From Vicingaceae bacterium (lineage in GTDB: Bacteria > Bacteroidota > Bacteroidia > Flavobacteriales_E > Vicingaceae): a stretch of 47,153 bases of DNA. Below, piece by piece: positions 25,243 to 35,577 of this stretch. A model generated the notes under the pieces. It was not told where the DNA came from and made no database searches. It saw only the letters and a program-made list of their open reading frames with translations. The position numbers and the translations under genes are program-made. How positions within the stretch are numbered: the first letter of the stretch is position 1; each line of letters opens with the position of its first letter. Location of the stretch: assembly GCA_026003395.1 (NCBI GenBank), contig BPHE01000016.1:1-47153 (forward strand). The letters run 5' to 3'.

Positions 25243-28200
25243 ATGGCAAATACAAAAAAATACTGGCAAGGGATTGAAGAAGTAAAACAAGATCCGGAAT
25301 TCTTGAAAAATTTAAATCAAGAATTTTCCGGCCAATCTGTTGAAGATTTTCTCCAAGATGAAAATTTGGTTCAATCCAATGTGAGTCGTCGCGATTTTCT
25401 GAAATTTCTCGGTTTCAGCATCACGGCAGCATCACTTGCCGCATGTGAAACGCCGGTGATTAAGTCGATACCTTATGCAGTTAAGCCCGAAGAAATTATT
25501 CCCGGGAAAGCCAATTGGTATGCAAGTGCTTACTATGATGGAAACGAATTTGGCGCCATACTGGTAAAAACGAGAGAAGGAAGACCTATTTTTATTCAAG
25601 GCAACAAGGAAGCCGGTGTATGGGGGGCAATCAATGCACGAATCAACTCGTCTGTATTGTCCCTTTACGATACCAACCGTTATCAAGCACCTTTGTTGAA
25701 TGGCAAAGAAACTACATGGGATCAATTGGACAAATGGGTGTCAGAACAATTAAATAAAGCTGTTGCATCCTCCAAGCCGGTTTATTTGGTTACACCCACG
25801 GTGATAAGCCCGTCTACCCAAGCAATTATTGATGCCTTTAAAGCAAAATATAGCGGAACTGAAGGTGAGCAAAAAATCAAACATGTTACATTTGATGCTG
25901 TTTCATATTCCGCCATTTTAAACGCACATCAAGAATCATTCGGGCGCAGAGTGATACCATCTTATGATTTTTCTAAAGCAAAAACCATTGTCGGCATCGG
26001 CGCCGATTTCCTTGCCAATTGGTTAAACTCGCCTGTTTACGCAGCACAATACGCCAAAACCCGCAAACCCGAAAATGGCCAAATGTCCAGACATTATCAA
26101 TTTGAATCTATCTTATCGGTCACCGGGGCCAATGCCGATGTCAGAATGGCGGTAAAACCTTCGCAATGGAAAGATGTGTTGGTTACATTATATAACAAAA
26201 TTTCGGTCAAACTTGGTGGTAGCAAACTTCCCGGAAAAGAAATCAACGATGCCCGTATTGATAGCGCTGCCGATGACTTGTTGAAAAGCAAAGGAGAATC
26301 TTTGGTCGTATGTGGATGGAACAACACCGATGCGCAAATTATTGTGAATGCTATCAACAGTATGTTGGGCAATTATGGCAAAACATTATCTATCGCCGAT
26401 CCTTTGCTAACCAAAAAAGGCGATGATAATGATGTGGTAAAATGGGTTTTGGAGGTTGAGAAAAATAATGCATCGGGGGTAATATTCTGGAATTGCGATC
26501 CTGTGTATACTCTTCCTGATGGTGACAAGTTGTCTGAAGCTTTACAAAAAATTGAGTTTACAGTAGCCATTGTCACCAAACCTAACGAAACTTCCGCTGT
26601 ATGTAAAGCAGTTGCACCTGACCATCATTATTTAGAATCTTGGGGAGACGCGCAACCCGCCACTTCTGTTTATTTTACAGCCCAACCGGTAATAGCACCA
26701 TTGTATAATACACGCCAATTTCAGGATTCATTGTTGAAATGGTCGGGAAATAGCGATTCATACGAAAATTTTTTGAAAAACTTTGCATTGCAAAATATTC
26801 TCAAAACACAAGATATACAACAATGGAACAAATTGCTCCATGACGGTATATTTAAACTGGAAGTAACCGAAAACAATTCAGATAATATAGCAGATGTAAA
26901 AGCTGCAGCCGATAACTTATCGAAATTCAAAAATGAGGGAGAGTGGGAGTTGGTTCTTTATCAAAACGTAACCGGAGGTGTAGGTCAATCATCAGATAAT
27001 CCCTGGTTGCAAGAATTGCCGGATCCCATAACCAAAATCACATGGGATAATTATGTAACCATCAATCCGGCTGATGCCAAAAAACTCAACTTAGCCACAC
27101 ATTATGGCGAAAAAAAACCTGCCGACATGGTTACGGTCACCGTTGGGAATAAAAAATTGACCTTGCCGGCAATTGCACAACCGGGACAGGCACCCGGAAC
27201 CCTGGGAATAGCTTTGGGATACGGACGCAAAGTCGGTAAAATGAAAGATCCTGTGGGTGTCAATGCTTTTGTGTTTTCTAAGTTGCAAGATAAAGGACGT
27301 GATTATGTTGCTGTGGCAACTCTCGAAAAAACCAATGAGACATATCCTATTGCTTCCACACAGACCCATTACACTATAATGGAAAGACACAGCATTATAC
27401 GTGAAACAGATTTGGAGACATTCAAAAACTCTGAAAAAGAAGTATATAATCCGACACATGTATTGAAAACACATGAGGGCGACAAACCGGTGAGTGAAAT
27501 ATCTCTTTGGCGCGAGCATCCTTATGAAGCATCGCATCAATGGGGTATGAGCATAGACCTGAATGCCTGCATCGGTTGTGGCGCATGTGTTACTTCATGC
27601 ATAAGCGAAAACAATACACCGGTGGTCGGAAAAGATGAAGTAAGAAGAATGCGTGAGATGCATTGGTTGAGGATAGATAGGTACTATTCTTCTGACATGA
27701 CCAAAGAAAAGGCAAAAGAGCAGGGATTGGGCAAAATAGCCATGTACAGAGCAATGGAAGAACCCGAGGACACCGATGTGGAAGTTGTTTTTCAACCTAT
27801 GATGTGTCAACATTGTAATCATGCACCCTGCGAAACCGTTTGTCCTGTTGCGGCTACAACACACAGTTTGGAAGGGTTGAATATGATGGCATATAACCGC
27901 TGTATAGGTACACGTTATTGTGCAAACAACTGTCCATATAAAGTACGCCGTTTCAACTGGTTTAACTACATGGCTTATGAAAAATTCAACGATTTTAACC
28001 CTTCTCAAGATGAAACGGCAAGATTGGTCTTGAATCCCGACGTTGTGGTGCGTTCTCGTGGGGTTATTGAAAAATGCTCCATGTGCATCCAAAGAATACA
28101 AGAAGGAAAACTCAAAGCCAAATCAGAAGGCCGTCCGGTTAAAGATGGTGAAATTCAAACTGCCTGTGCAGCTGCTTGCCCAACCAATGCGATTACATTT

Positions 28201-28341
28201 GGTGATTTGAACGACAAAAAATCACAAGTACGCAAAGAGAGCGAATCATCAAGGGCTTACCGTGTGATTGAAGAAGTAGGTACCAAACCGAATATTTATT
28301 ATCAAGTAAAAGTTAGAAACGGAATAAAAGTTAATGCTTAA
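25243..28341 (+). CDS. actB: alternative complex III subunit B, molybdopterin oxidoreductase-like iron-sulfur protein (ActB)
   Basis: At 1032 residues this is the fused form of ActB. Near residue 48 it has a twin-arginine-like signal (SRRDFLKFLGFSITAASLAACE), followed by a cysteine that may be lipidated. The large N-terminal domain resembles molybdopterin oxidoreductases; in characterised complexes it binds no molybdenum cofactor. The C-terminal ferredoxin-like domain, from about residue 765, carries CIGCGACVTSC, CQHCNHAPCETVCP, CIGTRYCANNCP, CSMC and CAAACP. These ligate several iron-sulfur clusters that carry electrons from quinol at ActC to ActA. It starts 24 bases after actA. Confidence 0.95.
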   Translation: MANTKKYWQGIEEVKQDPEFLKNLNQEFSGQSVEDFLQDENLVQSNVSRRDFLKFLGFSITAASLAACETPVIKSIPYAVKPEEIIPGKANWYASAYYDGNEFGAILVKTREGRPIFIQGNKEAGVWGAINARINSSVLSLYDTNRYQAPLLNGKETTWDQLDKWVSEQLNKAVASSKPVYLVTPTVISPSTQAIIDAFKAKYSGTEGEQKIKHVTFDAVSYSAILNAHQESFGRRVIPSYDFSKAKTIVGIGADFLANWLNSPVYAAQYAKTRKPENGQMSRHYQFESILSVTGANADVRMAVKPSQWKDVLVTLYNKISVKLGGSKLPGKEINDARIDSAADDLLKSKGESLVVCGWNNTDAQIIVNAINSMLGNYGKTLSIADPLLTKKGDDNDVVKWVLEVEKNNASGVIFWNCDPVYTLPDGDKLSEALQKIEFTVAIVTKPNETSAVCKAVAPDHHYLESWGDAQPATSVYFTAQPVIAPLYNTRQFQDSLLKWSGNSDSYENFLKNFALQNILKTQDIQQWNKLLHDGIFKLEVTENNSDNIADVKAAADNLSKFKNEGEWELVLYQNVTGGVGQSSDNPWLQELPDPITKITWDNYVTINPADAKKLNLATHYGEKKPADMVTVTVGNKKLTLPAIAQPGQAPGTLGIALGYGRKVGKMKDPVGVNAFVFSKLQDKGRDYVAVATLEKTNETYPIASTQTHYTIMERHSIIRETDLETFKNSEKEVYNPTHVLKTHEGDKPVSEISLWREHPYEASHQWGMSIDLNACIGCGACVTSCISENNTPVVGKDEVRRMREMHWLRIDRYYSSDMTKEKAKEQGLGKIAMYRAMEEPEDTDVEVVFQPMMCQHCNHAPCETVCPVAATTHSLEGLNMMAYNRCIGTRYCANNCPYKVRRFNWFNYMAYEKFNDFNPSQDETARLVLNPDVVVRSRGVIEKCSMCIQRIQEGKLKAKSEGRPVKDGEIQTACAAACPTNAITFGDLNDKKSQVRKESESSRAYRVIEEVGTKPNIYYQVKVRNGIKVNA

Positions 28342-28353
28342 AAATAGTGTACA

Positions 28354-29733
28354 ATGCATAAAGAATCTGCAATAAGAGAACCGTTGATTTTGGGCAATAA
28401 AACCTATGCCCAAATTACTGAGGATGTTTTGAAACCCGTCGAATCAAATGCATCAAAGTTATGGTATACGGTATTTACCATATCTGCATTGATAGCGTTG
28501 TATGGCATTGGTTTGATTGTATATTTGATCGGTACCGGTATTGGAGTTTGGGGGTTGAATAAAACCATCAATTGGGCTTGGGACATTACCAACTTCGTAT
28601 GGTGGGTCGGTATTGGTCACGCCGGTACATTGATTTCTGCGGTTTTATTGCTTTTCCGTCAAAAATGGAGAATGGCCATAAACCGCTCTGCAGAGGCCAT
28701 GACTATCTTTGCCGTTATCATGGCTGCCACTTTCCCGGGCATTCACATGGGACGTTTATGGGTTGGATATTGGGTTTTTCCTATTCCTAACCAGTTTGGT
28801 TCACTTTGGGTTAACTTCAATTCACCATTGTTGTGGGACGTTTTCGCAATTTCGACCTATTTTTCGGTTTCTTTGGTATTTTGGTATATTGGTTTGATAC
28901 CTGATTTCGCCACTATAAGAGATTATGTAAAAAGTCCGGTAAAAAAGAGAATATACGAAATATTGAGCTTTGGTTGGTCCGGACGTGCAAAAGATTGGAA
29001 CCGTTTTGAAGAGGTTTCGTTGGTATTGGCCGGATTAGCCACACCACTTGTGTTTTCGGTTCACTCTATCGTGTCTATGGACTTTGCTACTTCGGTCATT
29101 CCCGGTTGGCACACACCTATCTTCCCGCCTTATTTCGTTGCCGGAGCGATTTTCAGTGGTTTTGCCATGGTGCAAACATTGTTGTTGATCATGCGAAAAG
29201 CATATAAACTTGAAAGTTATGTCACGATTAAGCATATCGAATACATGAATATAGTGATTATCATCACCGGTTCCATTGTTGGTGTAGCATATCTTACAGA
29301 ACTTTTCATATCGTGGTATTCGGGAGTTGAATACGAATCTTATGCATTTATCAACCGTTTCTCAGGTCCTTATGCATGGTCCTATTGGAGCATGATGACT
29401 TGCAATGTTATTTCTCCACAATTGTTTTGGTTCAAAAAACTTAGAACCAATTTGGCATTTACCTTTATAATGTCAATTGTCATCAACATTGGTATGTGGT
29501 TTGAGCGTTTTGTTATTATAGTAACTTCACTGCACAGGGATTATCTGCCATCAAGCTGGGGTATGTTTCATCCTACTTTTGTGGATGTAGGCATTTTCAT
29601 TGGAACCATCGGAATTTTCTTTACTTTGTTCTTGTTATTTACTCGTGCATTTCCGGTATTGGCCTTGAATGAATTAAAAACAATTTTGAAATCAAGTGGA
29701 GATAATTATAAAAATTCAGCAAATCATCATTAA
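28354..29733 (+). CDS. actC: alternative complex III subunit C, NrfD-like quinol-binding membrane protein (ActC)
   Basis: This 459-residue inner-membrane protein of the NrfD/PsrC family has about ten hydrophobic spans. It opens with the family segment EPLILGNKTYAQITEDVLKP and contains WWVGIGHAGTLISAVLLL and FPGIHMGRLWVGYW, regions near the menaquinol site in the known complex. It probably oxidises menaquinol and passes electrons to ActB, perhaps with proton movement. It sits 12 bases after actB and 11 bases before actD. Confidence 0.95.
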   Translation: MHKESAIREPLILGNKTYAQITEDVLKPVESNASKLWYTVFTISALIALYGIGLIVYLIGTGIGVWGLNKTINWAWDITNFVWWVGIGHAGTLISAVLLLFRQKWRMAINRSAEAMTIFAVIMAATFPGIHMGRLWVGYWVFPIPNQFGSLWVNFNSPLLWDVFAISTYFSVSLVFWYIGLIPDFATIRDYVKSPVKKRIYEILSFGWSGRAKDWNRFEEVSLVLAGLATPLVFSVHSIVSMDFATSVIPGWHTPIFPPYFVAGAIFSGFAMVQTLLLIMRKAYKLESYVTIKHIEYMNIVIIITGSIVGVAYLTELFISWYSGVEYESYAFINRFSGPYAWSYWSMMTCNVISPQLFWFKKLRTNLAFTFIMSIVINIGMWFERFVIIVTSLHRDYLPSSWGMFHPTFVDVGIFIGTIGIFFTLFLLFTRAFPVLALNELKTILKSSGDNYKNSANHH

Positions 29734-29744
29734 TTCATAAATAT

Positions 29745-30272
29745 ATGAGCAAAAAGATAATATATGCCCTGTTTAATGACGACGAAGTAGTTTTGGATGT
29801 TTGTAAAGAATTGGTTTCAAAAGGGGTGTTTGTAAGAGATGTTTATTCTCCTTTTCCTATACATGGTTTGGATCCTGTCATAGGCATCAAAAAAACCCGT
29901 TTGGGCATCATGTCTTTTATCTACGGGATGATGGGGGTTACTCTGGCTTTGACGGGCATGTATTACATGATGATTTATGATTGGCCGATGATCATAGGAG
30001 GAAAGCCGAATTTCACATTTATTGAAAACCTTCCTGCATTTATTCCGGTCACATTCGAGTTTGGTGTATTATGTGCAGCACATTTGATGGCCATCACATT
30101 TTTGATTCGTAGTAAAGTTTTACCATTTTCAAAAGCCAGAAATCCATTTCCCGAAACTACCAACGATCACTTTGCCGTTGAAATCAGAGAAGAAGACAAT
30201 CATGGCGTAAACATGGATGATGTTTTGGAAATATTAAAAAATAAAGGAGCTGTTAAAATAGAACAAAAATAA
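29745..30272 (+). CDS. actD: alternative complex III subunit D (DUF3341)
   Basis: This 175-residue protein of the DUF3341 family has a soluble N-terminal half (YALFNDDEVVLDVCKELVSKG, then VYSPFPIHGLDP). Two hydrophobic spans follow at about residues 57-80 and 98-120, then a short charged tail. ActD packs against ActC in the known structure and has no cofactor. The close spacing (11 bases before, 3 after) fits co-translation with its complex. Confidence 0.93.
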   Translation: MSKKIIYALFNDDEVVLDVCKELVSKGVFVRDVYSPFPIHGLDPVIGIKKTRLGIMSFIYGMMGVTLALTGMYYMMIYDWPMIIGGKPNFTFIENLPAFIPVTFEFGVLCAAHLMAITFLIRSKVLPFSKARNPFPETTNDHFAVEIREEDNHGVNMDDVLEILKNKGAVKIEQK

Positions 30273-30275
30273 AAT

Positions 30276-30920
30276 ATGAAACGATCATTTTACATAGGGT
30301 CATTAATTGTTTTGATTGCCTGCAAATCAGAACCCAACAGTCCCGGGTTTGAATATATGCCCGATATGTACAGATCGCCTGCTGTGGAAGCGTATGTAGA
30401 TTATGGGCAAATCAAAGATCGTCCGAGGGAAGAATTGATGAATACTCCTTCGGCTCGCAAACCGGTGAAAGGAACCATACCCAGGGGATTTATGCCTTAC
30501 CCTTATCCAAATACTGATGAAGGATATGAATTGGCCGGTCAAAATTTAGTTAATCCTCTTGTCATAAATGATAAAAATCTGGCGGAAGGTAAAGAATTAT
30601 TCCGCATTTTTTGTAGTCATTGTCATGGAATTAAAGGGGATGGCAAAGGATCCATACAACATCCGGCTTATGGTGCCGTACCGGCTTTTACAGATACTGT
30701 AAAAAACCGAAGAAATGGAAGAAGTATGATGGAATTAAAGGCCGGGCACATTTATCATGTCATTACCTATGGATTAAATGCCATGGGTCCTCATGCTTCA
30801 CAAATTTTGCCTGAAGAACGCTGGAAAATCATTATGTATATTCAGGCCGAAATACAAGGAAAGAAAAATATGATGTTGGCTAATAGCGGAGAAAATATTG
30901 TAACGGAAAATAACAAATAA
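30276..30920 (+). CDS. actE: alternative complex III subunit E, monohaem cytochrome c lipoprotein (ActE)
   Basis: This 214-residue periplasmic cytochrome c is anchored by a lipobox (LIACKSEP, Cys near residue 16). The single haem motif is CSHCH near residue 112. A methionine in NAMGPHASQI may be the second axial ligand. The N-terminal region has the PRGFMPYPYPNTDEGYELAG segment typical of ActE. It is the likely electron exit to the oxidase. It begins 3 bases after actD. Confidence 0.94.
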   Translation: MKRSFYIGSLIVLIACKSEPNSPGFEYMPDMYRSPAVEAYVDYGQIKDRPREELMNTPSARKPVKGTIPRGFMPYPYPNTDEGYELAGQNLVNPLVINDKNLAEGKELFRIFCSHCHGIKGDGKGSIQHPAYGAVPAFTDTVKNRRNGRSMMELKAGHIYHVITYGLNAMGPHASQILPEERWKIIMYIQAEIQGKKNMMLANSGENIVTENNK

Positions 30921-30931
30921 AAGATTGAACG

Positions 30932-32146
30932 ATGGAATATAAAATGTCAAACCGTTTGAGAAATGCTTCCATTTTGATGATGATCATCGGATTGGTTGCA
31001 TTGGTGTATAGTTTTGTTACCGATCATGCTCCTCAAGGAGTCAATCATGAAAATTGGCACCATATGCGTTTTTGGGCCAATTTGTTATTCAATGGTTTTT
31101 ATTTTACGGGAATTGGACTTGGTGCTTTGTTTTTCCTTGCAGTACAATATGCTGCAGAAGTGGGCTGGTCGGTAGTTATTAAAAGAGTTGTGGAAGCTGT
31201 AAGTCAGTTTCTGCCTTATGGGGCGGCTGTGCTGGTGATTGTGTTCCTTGCGGCTACATTTCATGCAAATCATATTTACCATTGGTTGGACCATAGTTTA
31301 ATAGATCCTTCTAGCGACAAATATGATCCGATCATTGCCGGTAAAACGGCTTATCTCAATCCGTTTTTCTTTTGGTTCAGGACCTTGCTTTATTTGGGTG
31401 TTTGGATTTATTTTATGAAATGGTTCCGCCGGGCTTCATTGGAGGAAGATTTGGTTGGGGGGACCGAGATATATTTCAAAAGCCGTAAAATGGCTGCCAT
31501 TTTTCTCGTATTTTTTGCTGTCACCTCTTCTACTTCGGCATGGGATTGGTTGATGTCAATCGACACGCATTGGTTCAGTACCATGTATGGATGGTTGACA
31601 TTTGCAGGAATATGGGTCAGTGCAATGATTATGATTATTATCACCACATTATATTTAAAAGATCGAGGATACTTAAAAGAAGTCAACGAAAACCACCTCC
31701 ATGATCTGTCAAAATGGATGTTTGCTGTCAGTTTATTGTGGTGTTATTTATGGTTTTCCCAATTTATGTTGATTTGGTATTCCAATATTCCTGAAGAAGT
31801 AGTTTATTACATTCCCAGATTGCATGAATTCAAAGGATTCTTTTTAGGGACTTTTTTCATTAACTTTGCCTTCCCGTTTTTTATCTTGATGTCAAGAGAT
31901 GCAAAAAGACAACCTTTGTGGACCCTTCCGGTGGCTATCGTGTTGTTTTTCAGTTATTGGCTAAATATGTATGTATTTGTGTATCCGGGAACCGTTGGCG
32001 AACCGTTGTTTGGTTTCGGCGAAATTGGTGTGATGATAGGATTTTTGGGTTTGTTTTTGTTTGTGGTGCACAAATCATTGGAGAAAGCAAAATTGATTCC
32101 TGTCAATCATCCGTTTTTGGAAGAAAGTAAACATATTCATATATAA
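30932..32146 (+). CDS. actF: alternative complex III subunit F, second NrfD-like membrane protein (ActF)
   Basis: This 404-residue membrane protein with about ten spans is related to ActC/NrfD but lacks its quinol-site features. Marker segments are NHENWHHMRFWANLLFNGFYFTGIGLGA, SSTSAWDWLMSIDTHWFSTMYGW and LLWCYLWFSQFMLIWYSNIPEE. ActF is proposed to help with proton movement and assembly. It is followed by coxB after 20 bases, placing the whole alternative complex directly before the oxidase. Confidence 0.94.
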   Translation: MEYKMSNRLRNASILMMIIGLVALVYSFVTDHAPQGVNHENWHHMRFWANLLFNGFYFTGIGLGALFFLAVQYAAEVGWSVVIKRVVEAVSQFLPYGAAVLVIVFLAATFHANHIYHWLDHSLIDPSSDKYDPIIAGKTAYLNPFFFWFRTLLYLGVWIYFMKWFRRASLEEDLVGGTEIYFKSRKMAAIFLVFFAVTSSTSAWDWLMSIDTHWFSTMYGWLTFAGIWVSAMIMIIITTLYLKDRGYLKEVNENHLHDLSKWMFAVSLLWCYLWFSQFMLIWYSNIPEEVVYYIPRLHEFKGFFLGTFFINFAFPFFILMSRDAKRQPLWTLPVAIVLFFSYWLNMYVFVYPGTVGEPLFGFGEIGVMIGFLGLFLFVVHKSLEKAKLIPVNHPFLEESKHIHI

Positions 32147-32166
32147 TAGAATTTAAATAAAAATCC

Positions 32167-33144
32167 ATGAGTACAATAGTTTTTTTAGTAATTACGGTGT
32201 TGGTGATAGTGGCCATGGTTCAAATGGTTTCTATCTATGACTTGAGTAATGTCATCAAAGGGCGTAATAGTTATGAAGTTTCAGATGCAACAAACAAAAC
32301 TCAAGGATTCTTGTTTTTATGTTTTGTCATAGTTTATTTGCTTTCATTTTTTTGGCAAATTGCCAAATGGGGGAAATTTACTTTACCCGAGGCCGCCTCT
32401 GAGCACGGTCAAGAGATCGATTCCCTCATGATGCTTACATTAGTAATTATAAGCATCGTGTTTTTTGTGACTCACATATTCCTGGGGTGGTTTGCATTTA
32501 AGTATGCCGGGTCAAAAGACAAGAAAGCTCTTTATTACCCACACAATGATAAATTTGAATTGATATCTACTTCATCTGTGGCTCTTGGATTGACTATCAT
32601 TATTTTGTATGGGTTGACAGTATGGAATCATGTGATGAAACCTTTGCCTGCTGAGGCCGACAAAGAAATTATTGAAATTTATGCTAAGCAATTTGACTGG
32701 ACAGCAAGATATGCCGGAAAAGACAAACGTTTGGGCCGTGCGAATGTATACCTGATAGAAGGGGCAAATGCCTTGGGTGTTGATTCTACCGATGTCAACG
32801 CACATGACGACATTATCGTAAAAAGCGAATTTTATATTCCTGTGGGCAAACCGGTGGAATTTCGTTTTAGAAGCCAGGATGTCATTCATAGTGCATACAT
32901 GCCTCACTTCCGTGCTCAAATGAACTGTGTTCCGGGTATGGTAACTACCTTTCATTTTACACCCAAATATACTACCGAAGAGATGCGAGAAAAAACAGCC
33001 AATCCGCAATTTGATTACATATTGTTATGCAATAAAATTTGTGGTGCAGCCCACTATAATATGCAAATGACCATTAAAGTGGTGACAATGGAAGAATATG
33101 AAAAATGGCTGGCATCGCAAAATCAATTTATGGCAAGTAAATAA
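32167..33144 (+). CDS. coxB: cytochrome c oxidase subunit II
   Basis: This 325-residue subunit receives electrons at the binuclear CuA site. Three hydrophobic spans precede the periplasmic cupredoxin domain: one at the extreme N-terminus, then two typical ones around residues 45-65 and 85-108. CuA ligands are visible as VIHSAYMP and CNKICGAAHYNM (two Cys, His, Met). The extra N-terminal span is common in this phylum. Being next to the act genes, it probably forms a supercomplex with alternative complex III. Confidence 0.95.
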   Translation: MSTIVFLVITVLVIVAMVQMVSIYDLSNVIKGRNSYEVSDATNKTQGFLFLCFVIVYLLSFFWQIAKWGKFTLPEAASEHGQEIDSLMMLTLVIISIVFFVTHIFLGWFAFKYAGSKDKKALYYPHNDKFELISTSSVALGLTIIILYGLTVWNHVMKPLPAEADKEIIEIYAKQFDWTARYAGKDKRLGRANVYLIEGANALGVDSTDVNAHDDIIVKSEFYIPVGKPVEFRFRSQDVIHSAYMPHFRAQMNCVPGMVTTFHFTPKYTTEEMREKTANPQFDYILLCNKICGAAHYNMQMTIKVVTMEEYEKWLASQNQFMASK

Positions 33145-33164
33145 TAAAAATTAAGATTATAACT

Positions 33165-34940
33165 ATGAGCGAATTACATCACGATCCGAGAGAAGAAAAC
33201 GATTTCTTGTTTAAGTATGTGTTTAGCATGGATCATAAAATGATCGCTAAACAATTTTTGATAACAGGATTTTTAATGGGATTGGTAGGTCTGGTCATGT
33301 CTACCCTGTTTCGACTGCAATTGGGATGGCCCGGTGAGTCGTTCACTGCTTTTAAGGTTTTACTTGGAGAAACATGGGCTCCGGGAGGTGTACTCGAACC
33401 TGATAAATATTTGGCATTGGTGACCATTCATGGAACCATCATGGTGTTTTTTCTATTGACCGGTGGTTTGAGTGGTACGTTTGCCAATCTTCTCATTCCA
33501 TTGCAATGTGGAGCCAGAGATATGGCGTCTCCTTTTATAAACATGTTGTCTTATTGGTTTTTCTTACTCTCCAGTATAACTATGATTGCTTCATTGTTTG
33601 TGGAAGGAGGTCCGGCTTCTGCCGGTTGGACGGTATATCCTCCTCTCTCTGCTCTTCCTCAAGCCATACCCGGTTCGGGGCTGGGGATGACCTTATGGTT
33701 GATCAGCATGGCATTGTTTATCGTTTCTTCCTTGTTGGGTGGTTTGAATTATGTGGTTACAATCATTAACCACAGAACCAAAGGAATGAAAATGACCCGT
33801 TTACCTCTGACCATTTGGGCGCTTTTGGTAACAGCCATTTTGGGTATCCTATCTTTCCCTGTACTTCTCTCCGCTGCTTTGCTTTTAATTATGGACAGAA
33901 GTTTTGGAACAAGCTTTTATCTTTCTGACATATACATTGCCGGTACAGCTTTAGAATATAAAGGAGGAAGCCCTTTATTATTTGAGCATTTATTCTGGTT
34001 CTTAGGACACCCTGAGGTTTATATTGTTTTGTTACCGGCTCTGGGGATAACATCTGAAATTATTGCCACCAATGCACGTAAACCCATCTTTGGTTACAGG
34101 GCTATGGTTGGGTCAATTCTGGCAATAGGTTTCTTGTCCATGATTGTGTGGGCTCACCATATGTTTGTCACCGGAATGAATCCATTTTTGGGTTCGGTAT
34201 TTACCTTTACCACGCTCTTGATTGCCATTCCTTCTGCTGTGAAAGTATTTAATTATCTGGTTACTTTATGGAAAAGTAATATTCGCTATACTCCGGCTAT
34301 GTTGTTTTCCATAGGACTCGTTTCAACATTCATATCCGGAGGTCTTACCGGTATCGTTTTGGGAGACTCGGCTCTAGACATCAATGTGCATGATACTTAT
34401 TTCGTTGTAGCGCACTTTCATATTGTGATGGGTATGAGTGGTGTTTTTGGAATGATTGCCGGTGTGTACCATTGGTTTCCAAAGCTTTTTGGACGTATGA
34501 TGAACATGCCCCTTGGATACTTACATTTTTGGATCACTATAATTAGTGCTTATGGAGTGTTTTTCCCTATGCATTTCCTCGGATTGGCCGGCGTCCCCCG
34601 TCGTTATTACACCAATTCTGCCTTCCCCATGTTCGATAATTTGGTGGATCTAAATGAAATAGTATCGATATTTGCCATTTTGGGATTGGTCGGACAATTG
34701 ATTTTCATATTTAATTTTGTGTATAGTGCCATCAGGGGACCAAAAGCCCCCCAAAATCCATGGAAAGGCAATACCCTTGAATGGACTACCCCTGTGGAAC
34801 ATATACATGGCAACTGGCCCGGAGAAATTCCTACCGTATACCGTTGGGCTTATGATTATAGCAAACCCGGTAAACCCGAGGATTTTGTGCCTCAGACAGT
34901 ACCTCTCGAAGAAGGGGAAAAGGACGAAGGTCATTTATAG
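33165..34940 (+). CDS. coxA: cytochrome c oxidase subunit I
   Basis: This 591-residue haem-copper oxidase core has about twelve spans. The haem and CuB ligands are in VTIHGTIMVFF, LGHPEVYIVLLPALG (with the cross-linked Tyr and the proton-channel Glu), VWAHHMF and HDTYFVVAHFHIVMGM. The GHPEV glutamate and the lysine in IPSAVKVF fit an A1-type oxidase with both proton channels. It reduces oxygen to water and pumps protons. Subunit III and a subunit IV are not encoded next to it. Confidence 0.96.
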   Translation: MSELHHDPREENDFLFKYVFSMDHKMIAKQFLITGFLMGLVGLVMSTLFRLQLGWPGESFTAFKVLLGETWAPGGVLEPDKYLALVTIHGTIMVFFLLTGGLSGTFANLLIPLQCGARDMASPFINMLSYWFFLLSSITMIASLFVEGGPASAGWTVYPPLSALPQAIPGSGLGMTLWLISMALFIVSSLLGGLNYVVTIINHRTKGMKMTRLPLTIWALLVTAILGILSFPVLLSAALLLIMDRSFGTSFYLSDIYIAGTALEYKGGSPLLFEHLFWFLGHPEVYIVLLPALGITSEIIATNARKPIFGYRAMVGSILAIGFLSMIVWAHHMFVTGMNPFLGSVFTFTTLLIAIPSAVKVFNYLVTLWKSNIRYTPAMLFSIGLVSTFISGGLTGIVLGDSALDINVHDTYFVVAHFHIVMGMSGVFGMIAGVYHWFPKLFGRMMNMPLGYLHFWITIISAYGVFFPMHFLGLAGVPRRYYTNSAFPMFDNLVDLNEIVSIFAILGLVGQLIFIFNFVYSAIRGPKAPQNPWKGNTLEWTTPVEHIHGNWPGEIPTVYRWAYDYSKPGKPEDFVPQTVPLEEGEKDEGHL

Positions 34941-34941
34941 C

Positions 34942-35574
34942 ATGAAAAAAATTTTTTTCCGTGAAAAAAGCTGCCTGATTTATTGGGCGGCTTTTCTTGT
35001 TTTAAATATACATCTAAATCAACTTTTTTCTCAAGAAATTTATGAAAATAAAATAAAAAATTCGTTGAAAGAAAAAGGAACTCCACAAGTTAAATTAATC
35101 ACTAAACACGGGTTCTATATCAACCAATATTTCAAAACAAACGGAATAAAAGCCGGAATCAGTCACCTAAAAATTTTTTCCTATGGATTTTCATTTCAAT
35201 GGATATCGGGGTTTAAAAAAAGTTTGATTTTTGAAAATAATTTATGGGAAACACGATATCTATCCGCGTCATTATACTCAGATTTTGTTTTTCTTAAAAC
35301 TCGCCATTGGATTGCTGCCGTTCAACCGGAATTATCTCTTGGACATATGAACATGAAAAACCTTTCGGCTCCTGAATTACGAAATTCTTTCCTCCTTGTA
35401 TATGAACCTTACATGCACATACAGTATGTGTTTTGGAAATTTTTTTCTATTGGAACAGGTGTGGGATACAGAGTAAAATTGGTTAATTTTGGAGACAAAA
35501 CCAAAGGTATAAACTCCCCTTATTATTTGTTTAATTTGGGATTATTTTGGGAGGCCTTAAAAAAAGAACTATAG
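34942..35574 (+). CDS. small secreted protein of unknown function
   Basis: This 210-residue protein begins one base after the coxA stop codon. An N-terminal hydrophobic segment (CLIYWAAFLVLNIHLNQLFS) is a likely signal peptide with cleavage near residue 31. The mature part alternates hydrophobic and polar residues, has many aromatic residues and ends LFNLGLFWEALKKEL. That could be a small outer-membrane beta-barrel. I do not recognise a family. Being the ninth gene of the respiratory operon may be chance rather than function. A longer frame reaches back into coxA and is not credible as coding. Confidence 0.6.
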   Translation: MKKIFFREKSCLIYWAAFLVLNIHLNQLFSQEIYENKIKNSLKEKGTPQVKLITKHGFYINQYFKTNGIKAGISHLKIFSYGFSFQWISGFKKSLIFENNLWETRYLSASLYSDFVFLKTRHWIAAVQPELSLGHMNMKNLSAPELRNSFLLVYEPYMHIQYVFWKFFSIGTGVGYRVKLVNFGDKTKGINSPYYLFNLGLFWEALKKEL

Positions 35575-35577
35575 CCA

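Noticed and set aside
34717-34941. Long N-terminal extension of the 34942 gene reaching into coxA
   Set aside because: These 75 residues come from another frame of conserved coxA sequence. The signal peptide starts at 34942.
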